A DNA stretch of 43,354 nt from Novosphingobium sp. CF614 (GTDB lineage Bacteria; Pseudomonadota; Alphaproteobacteria; Sphingomonadales; Sphingomonadaceae): positions 1 to 43,354 of the forward strand of contig NZ_FOOR01000023.1 of assembly GCF_900113255.1 (NCBI RefSeq). Reading direction: 5' to 3'. Positions 24,610-33,265 of this stretch are shown piece after piece. Both the position numbers and the translations under genes were made by a program. The notes below the pieces were generated by a model, which was not told the origin of the DNA, did not search any database, and saw only the letters and a program-made list of their open reading frames with translations. Each line of letters opens with the position of its first letter. Positions within the stretch are counted from its first letter, which is position 1.

Positions 24610-25362
24610 ATGCGTTCCGATTCTGATCGGGCTGTAACGGGCTACCAACCCGGATCGCCCCGCCAGCGCTTGATTTCCTCGACCCTGTCAGCGGGGTTGT
24701 TGCTGCTCGTCCTGCTGATCGCGATCTATCAGACTCAGCTGGCATCCTTGCCTGAGAAGCGCAGCAAGCCCGTGACTTTCGACATTGCCGGCGACGACAC
24801 CAAAGCCGGCGCCAAGGCGGAGCAGAAGCACAAGGCGGCAAAGAAGCGCGATACCAAGCAGCCGAGACAGGATCGCGCGCCGGTTGAAACGCCGGTGCCG
24901 CCGACCGAGAAGCCCGCGCCGGCCGAAAAACCGGCCTTCACTTTCCACAAGCTCTCGCGCGCCGACATGGCCGCCGCCGATATCGGCGGGATGACGCGTT
25001 CGGGCGGCGGCGATGCCGCATCCGGCAAGGCCGCCTATGGTCCTGGCGAGGGGCCGGGCGGGGCGGTCCTCTACAATGCCGATTGGTTCAAGGAACCGAC
25101 CGACGCGCAGCTCGGCGGGTACTTGCCGGCGAACATTCCCCGGCAAGGCTGGGGCATGATTGCCTGTCAGACATTGGAGCACTATCGGGTCGACAATTGC
25201 CAGATACTGGGCGAATCCCCACGCGGTTCCGGTTTCGGCCGTGCGGTGCTCGACGCGGCCTGGCAGTTCCAGGTGGTCCCGCCCCGTATCAACGGCAAGC
25301 CGCAGCTTGGCGTCTGGGTGCGCATCCGCATCGACTATGGAACCAAAAAAGCCGAGGGGTGA
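24610..25362 (+). CDS. Single-span inner-membrane protein, TonB-like layout
   Basis: The protein has 250 residues. A short cytoplasmic N-terminus is followed by one membrane helix (LSAGLLLLVLLIAIYQTQLA), a Lys/Ala/Pro-rich periplasmic stretch (KPAPAEKPA), and a folded C-terminal part with two cysteines (IACQTLEHYRVDNCQI) ending in beta-like GVWVRIRIDYG. The layout copies TonB, but the C-terminal domain is not one I recognise. The ATG at 24610 is the first good start. A strong ribosome site (CGGAGG) instead serves an ATG at 24545 that opens a 17-codon frame ending 12 bases before this start, possibly a leader peptide. Confidence 0.65.
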   Translation: MRSDSDRAVTGYQPGSPRQRLISSTLSAGLLLLVLLIAIYQTQLASLPEKRSKPVTFDIAGDDTKAGAKAEQKHKAAKKRDTKQPRQDRAPVETPVPPTEKPAPAEKPAFTFHKLSRADMAAADIGGMTRSGGGDAASGKAAYGPGEGPGGAVLYNADWFKEPTDAQLGGYLPANIPRQGWGMIACQTLEHYRVDNCQILGESPRGSGFGRAVLDAAWQFQVVPPRINGKPQLGVWVRIRIDYGTKKAEG

Positions 25363-25402
25363 AGCAGTTTCGCGAAGCTTTCCCGTCGAGGGGACAGGCT
25401 AT

Positions 25403-27868
25403 ATGGGGGCAGGCGTGAGCGACCTTCCGATCCGCGCCGTGCTTCCCGATTTGCTCGGAGCCTTGCGCCGGCGCGCCGGCGCGGTGCTCATCGCTCCGCC
25501 GGGCGCGGGCAAGACGACGGCGGTGGCCCCCGCGCTGCTGGGCGAGGACTGGTGTGCCGGAACCGTGATCCTGCTGTCCCCGCGCCGCGTCGCCGCGCGT
25601 GCCGCCGCCGAGCGCATGGCGGAACAACTGGGCGAAAAGACCGGGGAAACCATCGGCTACGTAACCCGCCTTGATACCAGGCGTTCGGCCCGCACGCGGG
25701 TGCTGGTGATGACGGAGGCGATCTTCGTCGCGACCCTTCTCTCCGATCCCGAATTGACCGGGGTTTCCGCCGTCCTGTTCGACGAGGCGCACGAGCGGCA
25801 CCTGGACAGCGACCTCGGCCTCGCCCTGGCGATCGAATGCCGCGAGGTGCTGCGTGAGGATTTGCGGCTGGTGGTGATGTCCGCGACCATCGACGGATCC
25901 CGCTTTGCCCACTTGCTGGGAGAGGGCACGCCGGTGATCGAGAGCGCCGGCAAGGCCTGGTCGCTCGATGTGCGCTGGCTGGGCGGCGCGCCGGACCAGC
26001 GGATCGAAGATGCCATGACCGCCGCGATCCTGATTGCCTGGCGGGAGCGGGACGGCGATGTGCTAGCCTTCCTGCCGGGCCTGCGCGAGATCGAGCGGGC
26101 GGCGGAACGGCTTGCGGAAAAGCTGCCCCGGGCGCTCGTCCTGCCGCTCCACGGCCAGTGCGAGCCCGCCGCCCAGCGCGCCGCGATCCGGCGCGATCCC
26201 GAGGGTCGCCGTCGGGTGGTCCTGGCCACCGCGATCGCCGAAACCTCGCTGACGCTCGATGGGGTTTCGGTCGTGGTCGATTCCGGCCTTTCGCGCCGGG
26301 CCGAGTTCGACAAGGCGGCTGGCGTTACCCGGCTGGTCACCCACCGTGCGAGCCAGGCCTCCGCCGCCCAGCGCGCGGGCCGCGCCGCGCGCCAGGGGCC
26401 GGGTGCCGCCTACCGCCTGTGGGAAGAAGCCGCGCATGCGGGAAGGCCCGCCTTCGATCCGCCCGAAATCGTGACCAGCGACCTGGCCCCCCTGACCCTG
26501 GCGCTCGCGCAATGGGGCAGCGGCGATCCCGCGGCGATGGCCTGGCTCGATCCGCCGCCGGCGTCGGCGCTGGACGCGGCGCGCAAGGGGTTGGATGCGC
26601 TCGGCGCGCTGGATTCCGAAGGGCGGATCACCGAATTCGGCCGCAAGGTCGCCAGCCTGCCGATGGACCCGGCGCAGGCGGCGATGATCCTGCGCGCGAG
26701 CGAACGCGGCGCGGGGGATGTCGCCGCCAAGTTGGCGCTGATGCTCCAGGAACGCGGGCTAGGCGGACGCGGCGACGATCTTGCACAGCGCCTGTCACGT
26801 TGGAACGGTGATCGTTCCGCGCGGGCCGAAGCCTCGCGCAAGCTCGCTGCCGGCTGGGCGAAGCGGGCCCGCTCACTGGTTTCGGAGCGTGGGCGCGGAG
26901 AAGAGGTGCCCTTGGGCGTTCTCCTCGCACTGGGCCGTCCCGACATGATCGCGCGGCGCCGCGATCCTTCCGGCGAGAGCTGGCTTTCAGCGGGGGGCAG
27001 GGGCTATGTACTCAATCCCGCCTCGCCGCTCGCTTCACGCGAATGGCTGGTGATCGGCGATGCGCAGGGGCAGGCGAAAGGCGCGCGTATTCTTTCGGGC
27101 ATCTCGCTCGAAGCGTCCGAGGTGGAGCAATGGCTCGGCGATGCCATCCAGCGGCGCTCGGTCCTGCGCTGGAACGAGGAGGAAGGACGCGTGGAGGCGC
27201 GGCTGGAGCGCCGGCTGGGCGCGATCACGCTGGCGAGCGGCCCCGATCCCTCGCCCGATCCGGCGGCGATCTCCGCTCTCCTGCATGACCGGGTGAGGGA
27301 GAAGGGATTGGCGCTGGTGCCCTTCGGCAAGTCCAGCCTCTCGCTTTTGCGCCGTGCACGGTATGCCGGGATCGAAGCGCTCTCCGAGGAAGCGCTGCTG
27401 GCCGATCTCGGCGATTGGCTTGGCCCGCTGCTGGGCCGCCGTCTCGATGCGCTCGACAAGGGCGCGCTGCAGGATGCCTTGCGGGGGCGGTTGACCTGGG
27501 ATGATCGGCAGGTGCTGGAAAAGCTGGCCCCGCCCGAATTCCACAGCCCCGCCGGCACCGCCCACGCCATCGACTACGAGGACGACGGCGGGCCCAGTGT
27601 AGAAGTGCGCGTCCAGGCGCTGTTCGGGCTCGATCGTCATCCCACTTTCGGCCAGCCCCCGCAGCCCTTGCTGCTCAAGCTGACCTCGCCCGCGGGCCGG
27701 CCGATCCAGACCACCCGCGACCTGCCCGGCTTCTGGCGCGGTTCGTGGCGCGATGTGCAGCGCGACATGAAGGGCCGCTATCCGAAACACCGCTGGCCGG
27801 ACGAGCCCTGGACCGAGGATCCGAGCCTGAAGACGCGCAATGCTTTCGAAGCTTCGAAGCGGAACTGA
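25403..27868 (+). CDS. hrpB: ATP-dependent helicase HrpB
   Basis: The protein has 821 residues of the DEAH/RHA superfamily 2 type. It shows Walker A APPGAGKTT, the DEAH box LFDEAHERHLDSD, SAT in VVMSATIDGS, motif V ATAIAETSLTLDGV, motif VI QRAGRAARQGPG, and the HrpB-specific C-terminal domain ending KGRYPKHRWPDEPW. It is a putative RNA helicase whose bacterial role is unclear. The ATG at 25403 is chosen; a GTG at 25415 is nearly as good, and the earlier frame overlaps the TonB-like gene. Confidence 0.93.
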   Translation: MGAGVSDLPIRAVLPDLLGALRRRAGAVLIAPPGAGKTTAVAPALLGEDWCAGTVILLSPRRVAARAAAERMAEQLGEKTGETIGYVTRLDTRRSARTRVLVMTEAIFVATLLSDPELTGVSAVLFDEAHERHLDSDLGLALAIECREVLREDLRLVVMSATIDGSRFAHLLGEGTPVIESAGKAWSLDVRWLGGAPDQRIEDAMTAAILIAWRERDGDVLAFLPGLREIERAAERLAEKLPRALVLPLHGQCEPAAQRAAIRRDPEGRRRVVLATAIAETSLTLDGVSVVVDSGLSRRAEFDKAAGVTRLVTHRASQASAAQRAGRAARQGPGAAYRLWEEAAHAGRPAFDPPEIVTSDLAPLTLALAQWGSGDPAAMAWLDPPPASALDAARKGLDALGALDSEGRITEFGRKVASLPMDPAQAAMILRASERGAGDVAAKLALMLQERGLGGRGDDLAQRLSRWNGDRSARAEASRKLAAGWAKRARSLVSERGRGEEVPLGVLLALGRPDMIARRRDPSGESWLSAGGRGYVLNPASPLASREWLVIGDAQGQAKGARILSGISLEASEVEQWLGDAIQRRSVLRWNEEEGRVEARLERRLGAITLASGPDPSPDPAAISALLHDRVREKGLALVPFGKSSLSLLRRARYAGIEALSEEALLADLGDWLGPLLGRRLDALDKGALQDALRGRLTWDDRQVLEKLAPPEFHSPAGTAHAIDYEDDGGPSVEVRVQALFGLDRHPTFGQPPQPLLLKLTSPAGRPIQTTRDLPGFWRGSWRDVQRDMKGRYPKHRWPDEPWTEDPSLKTRNAFEASKRN

Positions 27869-27913
27869 TTGCGGCTTGATTTCCCCCTCGATTCGGAGGC
27901 AAAGCGCTGGTTC

Positions 27914-28192
27914 ATGAGTGCACGCATCTATCAGCGCCCGAAGAACGCCATGCAGTCCGGCAAGGCGCTTCTCGACCAGTGGATCCTCGAATTCGCGCCG
28001 GCCGAGGCGAAGCGGCCCGATCCGCTGATGGGCTGGGCCGGTTCGGGCGATATGCAGCAGCAGGTAACGCTCAAGTTTCCGACCAGCGATGACGCCAAGG
28101 CCTACGCCGCGCGTTACGGCATCGAGGCGGAAGTCCACGCCACGCCCCCGCGCCGCCTCAAGATCCAGGCCTACGCCGACAACTTCCGCTGA
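27914..28192 (+). CDS. NADH dehydrogenase (complex I) accessory subunit, NDUFS4 type
   Basis: The protein has 92 residues. SARIYQRPKNAMQSGKA, WILEFAPAEAKRPDPLMGW and LKFPTSDDAKAYAARYG are the conserved blocks of the ETC complex I subunit (NDUFS4/18 kDa) family, which is shared by mitochondria and alphaproteobacteria. It sits at the base of the hydrophilic arm of complex I. The start at 27914 matches the family N-terminus. It stands alone after hrpB; the nuo operon is elsewhere. Confidence 0.92.
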   Translation: MSARIYQRPKNAMQSGKALLDQWILEFAPAEAKRPDPLMGWAGSGDMQQQVTLKFPTSDDAKAYAARYGIEAEVHATPPRRLKIQAYADNFR

Positions 28193-28251
28193 GCGGATCG
28201 ATCTTGGCTTTGTACTGATTTTTGCACGCATTGGTGGAAGGAGCGCTACCG

Positions 28252-28458
28252 ATGGATGTCTTGTCGTTTTCCGATGCCGCGCCAATTTCAAGACGGTGAT
28301 GGACCACGCGGTGGACGATCGTTCGCCGGTAATCGTCACCCGCCAGAAGGCGGTGGTCGCGCAGGATCAGCCAGGCGGATCGGCTGGTATATCGTGTTGC
28401 CGACTCAGGTGCCGGCCAGCGCCTTGAGATCGCGCAGTGCTGGTTTCACTATAGCTGA
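28252..28458 (+). pseudogene. Decayed yefM-yoeB toxin-antitoxin pair fused by deletion
   Basis: AAGGAG precedes the ATG at 28252, which opens MDVLSFSDA, the start of YefM/Phd antitoxins. A single missing base near 28277-28280 then shifts the frame, and the antitoxin continues one frame over as RANFKTVMDHAVDDRSPVIV, then TRQKA, until about 28350. From about 28354 a third frame reads WSRRISQADRLVYRV, and later RLEIAQCWFHY before TGA at 28456-28458, the C-terminus of YoeB-type toxins. The rest of the antitoxin and the first part of the toxin, including most of its catalytic region, are gone. No functional product is expected. Confidence 0.8.
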
Positions 28459-28509
28459 TTGTTCCCGGCCTTTGGGCACCTTGCATTTCGAACCAACCCC
28501 AGCCATATG

Positions 28510-28605
28510 GCCGCCCGGGAGTCGGGTGGACGTTTGCGTTCGCCAATCTGGTCAGGTCCGGAAGGAAGCAGCCACAACGGATTGCGGCGGGTCGCCCGGC
28601 TCCTT
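28510..28605 (+). ncRNA. ffs: Signal recognition particle RNA, small (4.5S) type
   Basis: The hallmark apical-loop sequence GGTCAGGTCCGGAAGGAAGC (28550-28569) is present. Flanking arms pair into a long stem: GGAGTCGGGTGG near 28518-28529 opposes the GGGTCGCCCGGCTCC strand at about 28589-28603. This is the RNA of the Ffh particle that targets membrane proteins. The position directly upstream of dnaX is common in proteobacteria. The ends are estimated to within a few bases. Confidence 0.88.
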
Positions 28606-28702
28606 CAGCCTCACATCGTCGAGTGAACCGTTCGCTGCGGGGCTGTGGAGCAATTTGGATTTCCCCTGACATTCCCGGTGCCAACCCCTAGTTTGGGAGC
28701 CG

Positions 28703-30502
28703 ATGGACGATTCACGCGACATTTTCGGCGATTCCCCTCCCTGGAACGGGGAGAAGGAAGAAGCCGTGCCCAGCATCGCCGAGTTGGAAGCGGCGGGGCA
28801 GTCGTCCATGTTCGGTGAGCCGGCGCCGCCCACGCCTGCATCCGCGCCCACGAAACCACCGTCCGCCCCGCCGGCGCAGCCTTATCGGGTGCTCGCGCGC
28901 AAATATCGCCCGCAGACCTTCGGCGAACTGATCGGACAGGAGGCAATGGTTCAGACGCTGGCCAACGCGATCAAGCGTGACCGGCTTGCCCATGCCTTCC
29001 TGATGACCGGCGTCCGCGGGGTGGGCAAGACATCCACGGCACGCCTCATCGCCAAGGCGCTCAATTGTATCGGGCCGGACGGGCAGGGCGGGCCGACCAT
29101 CGATCCTTGTGGCCGGTGCGAACCTTGCGTCGCCATTGCCGAAGGGCGCCACATCGACGTGATCGAAATGGACGCCGCCAGCCACACTGGTGTCGACGAC
29201 GTTCGCGAAATCATCGAGGCGGTGCGCTACGCCGCCGTTTCGGCGCGCTACAAGATCTATATCATCGACGAAGTCCACATGCTGTCGCGCAATGCTTTCA
29301 ATGCCTTGCTCAAGACACTTGAGGAGCCGCCGGCGCATGTGAAGTTCCTCTTCGCGACCACCGAGGTGGACAAGTTGCCGGTCACCGTGCTGTCGCGCTG
29401 CCAGCGTTTCGACTTGCGCCGCATTCCCGCGCCGATGCTGGCCGGACACTTCGCGATGGTCTGCGCGAAGGAAGGGGTCGAGGCGGAAACCGAGGCGCTT
29501 TCCATGATCGCCGCCGCCGCCGAGGGTTCGGTTCGCGACGGTCTATCGATCCTGGACCAGGCGATCGCCCACGCCGATCTCGACGGGGAAGGCAAAGTGC
29601 GGGCCGAGAAAGTGCGCGACATGCTCGGCTTGTCCGACAAGAGCGTGCAGCGCAAGCTGGTTGCCGCGATCCTTGAGGGCAAGGCGGCCGAACTGCTCGA
29701 TCTGGTTGCCCACCAGTTCGCGCTCGGCGTCGAGCCGATCGCGATGATGCGCGGGCTGATGGAACTGACTCACCGCATCGCCGTCGCGCAAGTGAGCGGC
29801 ATCGCCGATGCGCCCTCCACCGAGGAGCGCGAGGCGATCGAGAGCTGGGCCAAATCGCTGCGTGCCGGACAGCTGCACCGCTTGTGGCAGTTGCTGCTCA
29901 AGGGCCACGATGAGGTCAAGTCCGCGCCTGATCCGTTGGTGGCGGCGCAAATGGCGCTGCTACGGATCATGCACGCGGCCGACATGCCCGATCCCGGCAT
30001 GCTGGCGAGGAAGCTCGAGGAGCTTGCCGCCCGCCCGCCCGCGCCGTCACCGGCGGGAGAGGGCGGCTCCGCGACCAACGGGCCGCCGTCCGCGACAGTC
30101 GCCCCGGCCGTCACGCCGCGCTGGGAATCCCTGGTCGAGGACGTGGAACACGCGCACCAGCACGTGGCGGCGAATGTCATGCGCATGCAGGTCCGGGTGG
30201 TCGAACTCGCGCCTGGCCTGCTGCGCTACACCCAGCCGCCCGGTTTCAACGAGGATATCGCCGCGCTGGTCAGGAACAGCCTCAACGAGGCCACCGGCGA
30301 GCGCTGGCGCGTGGAACGGGTCGATGCGCAGGGCGCGCCATCGCTGTTAGAGCAGGCCGAAGCGAGGAAGGCCGCCGACAACGAGGCGATCAGCCGGCAT
30401 CCGCTGATGGTGGCCACCAAGGCGGCCTTTCCCGACGCCAAGGAAATCGAGGATGACCGCCCGGCCGCAGTCGGCGGCGGATCACGCAATTGGAGACGTT
30501 GA
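28703..30502 (+). CDS. dnaX: DNA polymerase III subunit gamma/tau
   Basis: The protein has 599 residues. An N-terminal Pro/Ala-rich arm of about 55 residues precedes the clamp-loader ATPase: YRVLARKYRPQTFGELIGQE, Walker A GVRGVGKTSTAR, the four zinc cysteines in the block from LNCIG to CGRCEPC, Walker B IIDEVHMLS, and sensor 1 LFATTEVDKLPVTVLSRCQR. The long C-terminal part would be the tau region that binds polymerase and DnaB. I saw no A-run for programmed frameshifting, so a separate gamma is not obvious. ybaB follows at once. Confidence 0.95.
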   Translation: MDDSRDIFGDSPPWNGEKEEAVPSIAELEAAGQSSMFGEPAPPTPASAPTKPPSAPPAQPYRVLARKYRPQTFGELIGQEAMVQTLANAIKRDRLAHAFLMTGVRGVGKTSTARLIAKALNCIGPDGQGGPTIDPCGRCEPCVAIAEGRHIDVIEMDAASHTGVDDVREIIEAVRYAAVSARYKIYIIDEVHMLSRNAFNALLKTLEEPPAHVKFLFATTEVDKLPVTVLSRCQRFDLRRIPAPMLAGHFAMVCAKEGVEAETEALSMIAAAAEGSVRDGLSILDQAIAHADLDGEGKVRAEKVRDMLGLSDKSVQRKLVAAILEGKAAELLDLVAHQFALGVEPIAMMRGLMELTHRIAVAQVSGIADAPSTEEREAIESWAKSLRAGQLHRLWQLLLKGHDEVKSAPDPLVAAQMALLRIMHAADMPDPGMLARKLEELAARPPAPSPAGEGGSATNGPPSATVAPAVTPRWESLVEDVEHAHQHVAANVMRMQVRVVELAPGLLRYTQPPGFNEDIAALVRNSLNEATGERWRVERVDAQGAPSLLEQAEARKAADNEAISRHPLMVATKAAFPDAKEIEDDRPAAVGGGSRNWRR

Positions 30503-30503
30503 A

Positions 30504-30839
30504 ATGAAGTCCATGGAAGAGATGCTCAAGGCGGCGCAGCAGGCGGCCGAGACCATCCAGAAGCAGATGACGGAAACGCAGTCCAAACTCGACCAACTCG
30601 AGGTCGAGGGGCTTTCCGGCGGCGGCCTCGTCAAGATCCGCTGTTCGGCCAAGGGCCGCGTGATCGGTGTTTCGATAGACGACAGCCTGATGCAGCCGTC
30701 CGAAAAGGCCATTCTGGAGGATCTCGTCGCGGCGGCCTACAACGACGCGCGCGTCAAGGCGGACTCGGTGGCGAGCGAGGAACTGGCCAAGGCGCAGCAG
30801 GGCATGGGCCTTCCGCCCGGTTTCAAGTTGCCGTTCTGA
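30504..30839 (+). CDS. ybaB: YbaB/EbfC nucleoid-associated protein
   Basis: The protein has 111 residues. MKSMEEMLKAAQQAAETIQK, then TVEGLSGGGLVKI-like sequence (VEGLSGGGLVKI), and a final block ending GLPPGFKLPF are the family pattern. It forms dimers that bind DNA and is usually encoded between dnaX and recR; recR does not follow here. The ATG at 30504 is one base past the dnaX stop, and the longer frame into dnaX is a shadow. Confidence 0.93.
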   Translation: MKSMEEMLKAAQQAAETIQKQMTETQSKLDQLEVEGLSGGGLVKIRCSAKGRVIGVSIDDSLMQPSEKAILEDLVAAAYNDARVKADSVASEELAKAQQGMGLPPGFKLPF

Positions 30840-31350
30840 AGCGTCGTCGTTCCGGGCTGGAAGCTTGGGACGGCCGTGACCGCGGGGTGTTCGCCGCTTG
30901 CATGATGCCTGTTTCGAGGTGGCCTTCCTTGGCCACTTCGGCGCGGCCCCTTGTCTTTCGGAACAACGCTCCTTTGGCAAGCAAAGCCAGCGTCCACCGC
31001 ACCATATTTAACGGATACTTGCTCGCTTTATGGGATAAGGTGCCCAAGTGCTTGAAAAAGCGGGTGACATACGGGCACCCGGTCGCCGAGGCAAGATATT
31101 GAATTCACTTTGGTATTTAACCGAATTGGGTTTGGCATACCATCACAAATGCCATCTGTCTACTGGGATCGTATGGGGCGAAATGACATCGCACAACCGA
31201 CGGGCGGACCTCTCTCGGCAACCGGGGCAACTTGTAATATCAGTGTCCTTGGGTTCGCGGGAGCACCTTTGTTGCAATTCGCTGGAAATTGCAATTTGAC
31301 GTCCTACGGGGTCGTTCTGCACTATAACACATTAATATAAATAGGAAAAA
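30840..31350. other. Gap between ybaB and the IS256 remnant
   Basis: This stretch of about 510 bases holds no gene I can support strongly. Its first part has a perfect hairpin, GTGGCC (30919-30924) with GGCCAC (30931-30936), but no T-run. From about 31080 the base composition becomes clearly more AT-rich than the rest of the window, which suggests acquired DNA. The only ORF worth noting is at 31110-31340. Confidence 0.5.
31110..31340 (+). CDS. Doubtful small ORF in AT-rich DNA
   Basis: It encodes 76 residues, perhaps starting at the inner methionine of MPSVYWDRMGRNDIAQ. The segment TCNISVLGFAGAPLLQFAGN looks protein-like, with two cysteines around hydrophobic stretches. No family is recognised and there is no clear ribosome site. 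It ends just before the IS256 remnant. It may be a gene fragment or chance. Confidence 0.2.
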   Translation: MVFNRIGFGIPSQMPSVYWDRMGRNDIAQPTGGPLSATGATCNISVLGFAGAPLLQFAGNCNLTSYGVVLHYNTLI

Positions 31351-31351
31351 T

Positions 31352-31880
31352 TGTAGTGTCCGGGAGCTTCTGCAAGAGCGATTGAGGAAGAGAGCGGCCA
31401 TGGCAGGCTGGTGATGTTCGAATTCACCTAGCCCGATGAGGAGAGCTGCCATGACCAAGACCGAAGATAGACCCACGATTGCCGCTGTCCAAGAGCTTCT
31501 GAAGCAGAGCCCTGATGGGCTGCGCGAGATTGTCCGCAACGTGATGCAGCAGATGCTGGAGGCCGAGATGTCGGATGCGCTCGGGGCGGGCAAGTGCGAG
31601 CGCGTCGAAGGGCGGCTGGGCTATCGCTCGGGCTATTACAGCCGAACGCTGGTGACCCGCGTGGGCAAGCTCGAGCTGCGGGTGCCGCAAGACCGCGACG
31701 GCCATTTGTCGAGCCCTTCCCCTATCTGATTCTCGATGCACGCTACGAGAAGGTCCGCGGAGGCGGCATCGTCGCCAGCCAGGCGGTGCTGATCGCGGTC
31801 GGCATCGACTGGGACGGCCGGCGCCAGATCCTCGCCGTCGAGATGGCCAACCGCGAGAGCCGCTCGTCGTGGAAGGACTA
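31352..31880 (+). mobile_element. Internally deleted, 3'-truncated IS256-family element
   Basis: A likely left end is near GTGTCCGGGAGCTTCTGC (31354-31371). The transposase starts at the ATG at 31451, behind GAGGAG, and reads as the IS256/mutator N-terminus (MEAEMSDALGAG-like LEAEMSDALGAGKCER, then GYRSGYYSRTLVTRVG) up to about 31706. There the sequence jumps, with a frame change, to the later segment EPFPYLILDARYEKV, then AVGIDWDGRRQILAVEMANR, ending at SSWKD and TAA near 31880. Roughly 60-80 residues are deleted internally, and everything after SSWKD, including the final catalytic glutamate and the right end, is missing. It cannot transpose by itself. Confidence 0.8.
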
Positions 31881-32061
31881 AGCGCTATAAGCGTACGCCA
31901 AACAGACGGGGCTACCGAAATGGGTCGCGTAGCCCAAAGCGGCGCGCGCGGGACATGCCGGTATCCCGGGTCTCGCACCAGCGAAGAAGCACATGCACCA
32001 GCGCCATGAAGATGGCGATACGGACCAGCTTCGTAACGGTGACGTCCCCGCCCGAGATTCC

Positions 32062-32196
32062 TCAGCCGAGTGCCGCTTCGCCGCCCCAATTGCCGGACGC
32101 CTGCCCGCGCCGGTAGGCGGCCATGTCCTGCGGCGCATAGCCGATCCACCCTTCGCGACCGGCACGTTCGTCCAGGCGGCTTTGCTCGTCGCTCAT
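32062..32196 (-). CDS. Small ORF of unknown function, possibly cut by a nonsense codon
   Basis: The 44 residues start MSDEQSRLDERAGREGWIGY, with GAGGGGGA upstream of the ATG. The same frame stays open beyond the TGA to a TAG at 31912-31914 and reads a membrane-like stretch VRIAIFMALVHVLLRW. One explanation is a 93-codon gene with an internal stop; another is two small genes. No family is recognised. It lies downstream of the secreted-protein gene on the same strand. Confidence 0.35.
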   Translation of the reverse strand: MSDEQSRLDERAGREGWIGYAPQDMAAYRRGQASGNWGGEAALG

Positions 32197-32228
32197 CGTC
32201 GGTCCCCCTCTAGCCGTTTACCTGAAAC

Positions 32229-33251
32229 CTAGCGCCAGGAGCAGGCACCGGGGGTGTCCTCGATTTGACCGATACGTCGATAGCCCTGGCCGTCGTTGCG
32301 ATCGTGCTCATGGCAGAAACCCGGGCCGCCCTGCTCGTAATCGAGCCAACCCGCGCGGCTGTGCGTCTTGAGGAAGAAGGGTTTATCCTGCCCCTCGCCA
32401 ATTACCCTCCAGCCTCCGGACACCGGGGTCAGGATTGTGAACTTGCCGCCGCTGTTGTCGCCCTCGCATATTTCATTCACGATCACTTCCGGGTTGCCGT
32501 CGCCGTTCATGTCCATGATCGGCGATCCGTTGCCGATCTCGTCTTCGCCAGGGATTCGCACACCGCTGGCACCGTCGCAGTCGCCCCAGCCCCTGGTTCC
32601 GCGCTTGTAGCCTGCCGCCGTGAAGATCTGCGCGATCTGGCCGGGCGTCAGGTTGCCGACGCTCCAGGGCTTGGCCCATCCGGCGGTGGGAAGCTGTCCG
32701 GGCGCGGTCTTGTCGGGCACGCGGGCGAGCGCGACGTTCTCGCGGTATTGGATTTCGGACAGCGGCAGGTAGCGGCTGTCGTTGGCGACGAAGACGAAGG
32801 CGGTGATCTTGTCGCCATCGGTCACGTCGATCTGCGGCCAGGCCGTTCCGGTTTGCGGACCGATCTTGGGCTGGCCGTCCACGTCCAGCATGCTTTGGTA
32901 AAGCTTCGTCTTCGGATCGAAAGAGACGATGGCGGCATGCAGCTTGCCATTGCCGTCCGCGCAGTCGTTCTGGCTGAGGACGAAAAATTCCTCCTTACCG
33001 TCATGATTGATGTCGCGCCGGCCGATCCCGACCTTTGCGACCATCTCCTTGTCACCGCAGTAGCGCGTGGCATTGCGCAGGTCGGCGCTGAGATCGAAAC
33101 CGGAAACCTGGAGGATTTGCTTGCGATCCGCGACCGACATGCTTGCGGGAGAGCCGGTGTTTCCCGCCGCCTTTGACGGCGTCTGCGCCAAGCAGGCCGT
33201 GGCGATGCTCGCGCCCAGCATCGACAGGAAGAGGGCTGAGCCATAACGCAT
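32229..33251 (-). CDS. Secreted protein with DxNxDG calcium-loop-like repeats
   Basis: The protein has 340 residues. A signal peptide is clear (MRYGSALFLSMLGASIATAC, cut near ACLAQ). DINHDGKEEFF and DMNGDGNPEVIVNE have the spacing of FG-GAP/dockerin-type calcium loops, each followed by hydrophobic strands. Eight or so cysteines could form disulfides. A middle segment NLTPGQIAQIFTAAGY resembles an EF-hand-like helix. GGAG before the ATG at 33251 sets the start. It follows the cold-shock/membrane gene by 14 bases, so the two form an operon, opposite the kinase gene. It is probably periplasmic or extracellular; the function is unknown. Confidence 0.75.
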   Translation of the reverse strand: MRYGSALFLSMLGASIATACLAQTPSKAAGNTGSPASMSVADRKQILQVSGFDLSADLRNATRYCGDKEMVAKVGIGRRDINHDGKEEFFVLSQNDCADGNGKLHAAIVSFDPKTKLYQSMLDVDGQPKIGPQTGTAWPQIDVTDGDKITAFVFVANDSRYLPLSEIQYRENVALARVPDKTAPGQLPTAGWAKPWSVGNLTPGQIAQIFTAAGYKRGTRGWGDCDGASGVRIPGEDEIGNGSPIMDMNGDGNPEVIVNEICEGDNSGGKFTILTPVSGGWRVIGEGQDKPFFLKTHSRAGWLDYEQGGPGFCHEHDRNDGQGYRRIGQIEDTPGACSWR

Positions 33252-33265
33252 GGCAGTGATCTCCT

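Noticed and set aside
28703..30502. Programmed frameshift producing a separate gamma subunit in dnaX
   Set aside because: I saw no A-rich slippery run in the gene, so there is no sequence support.
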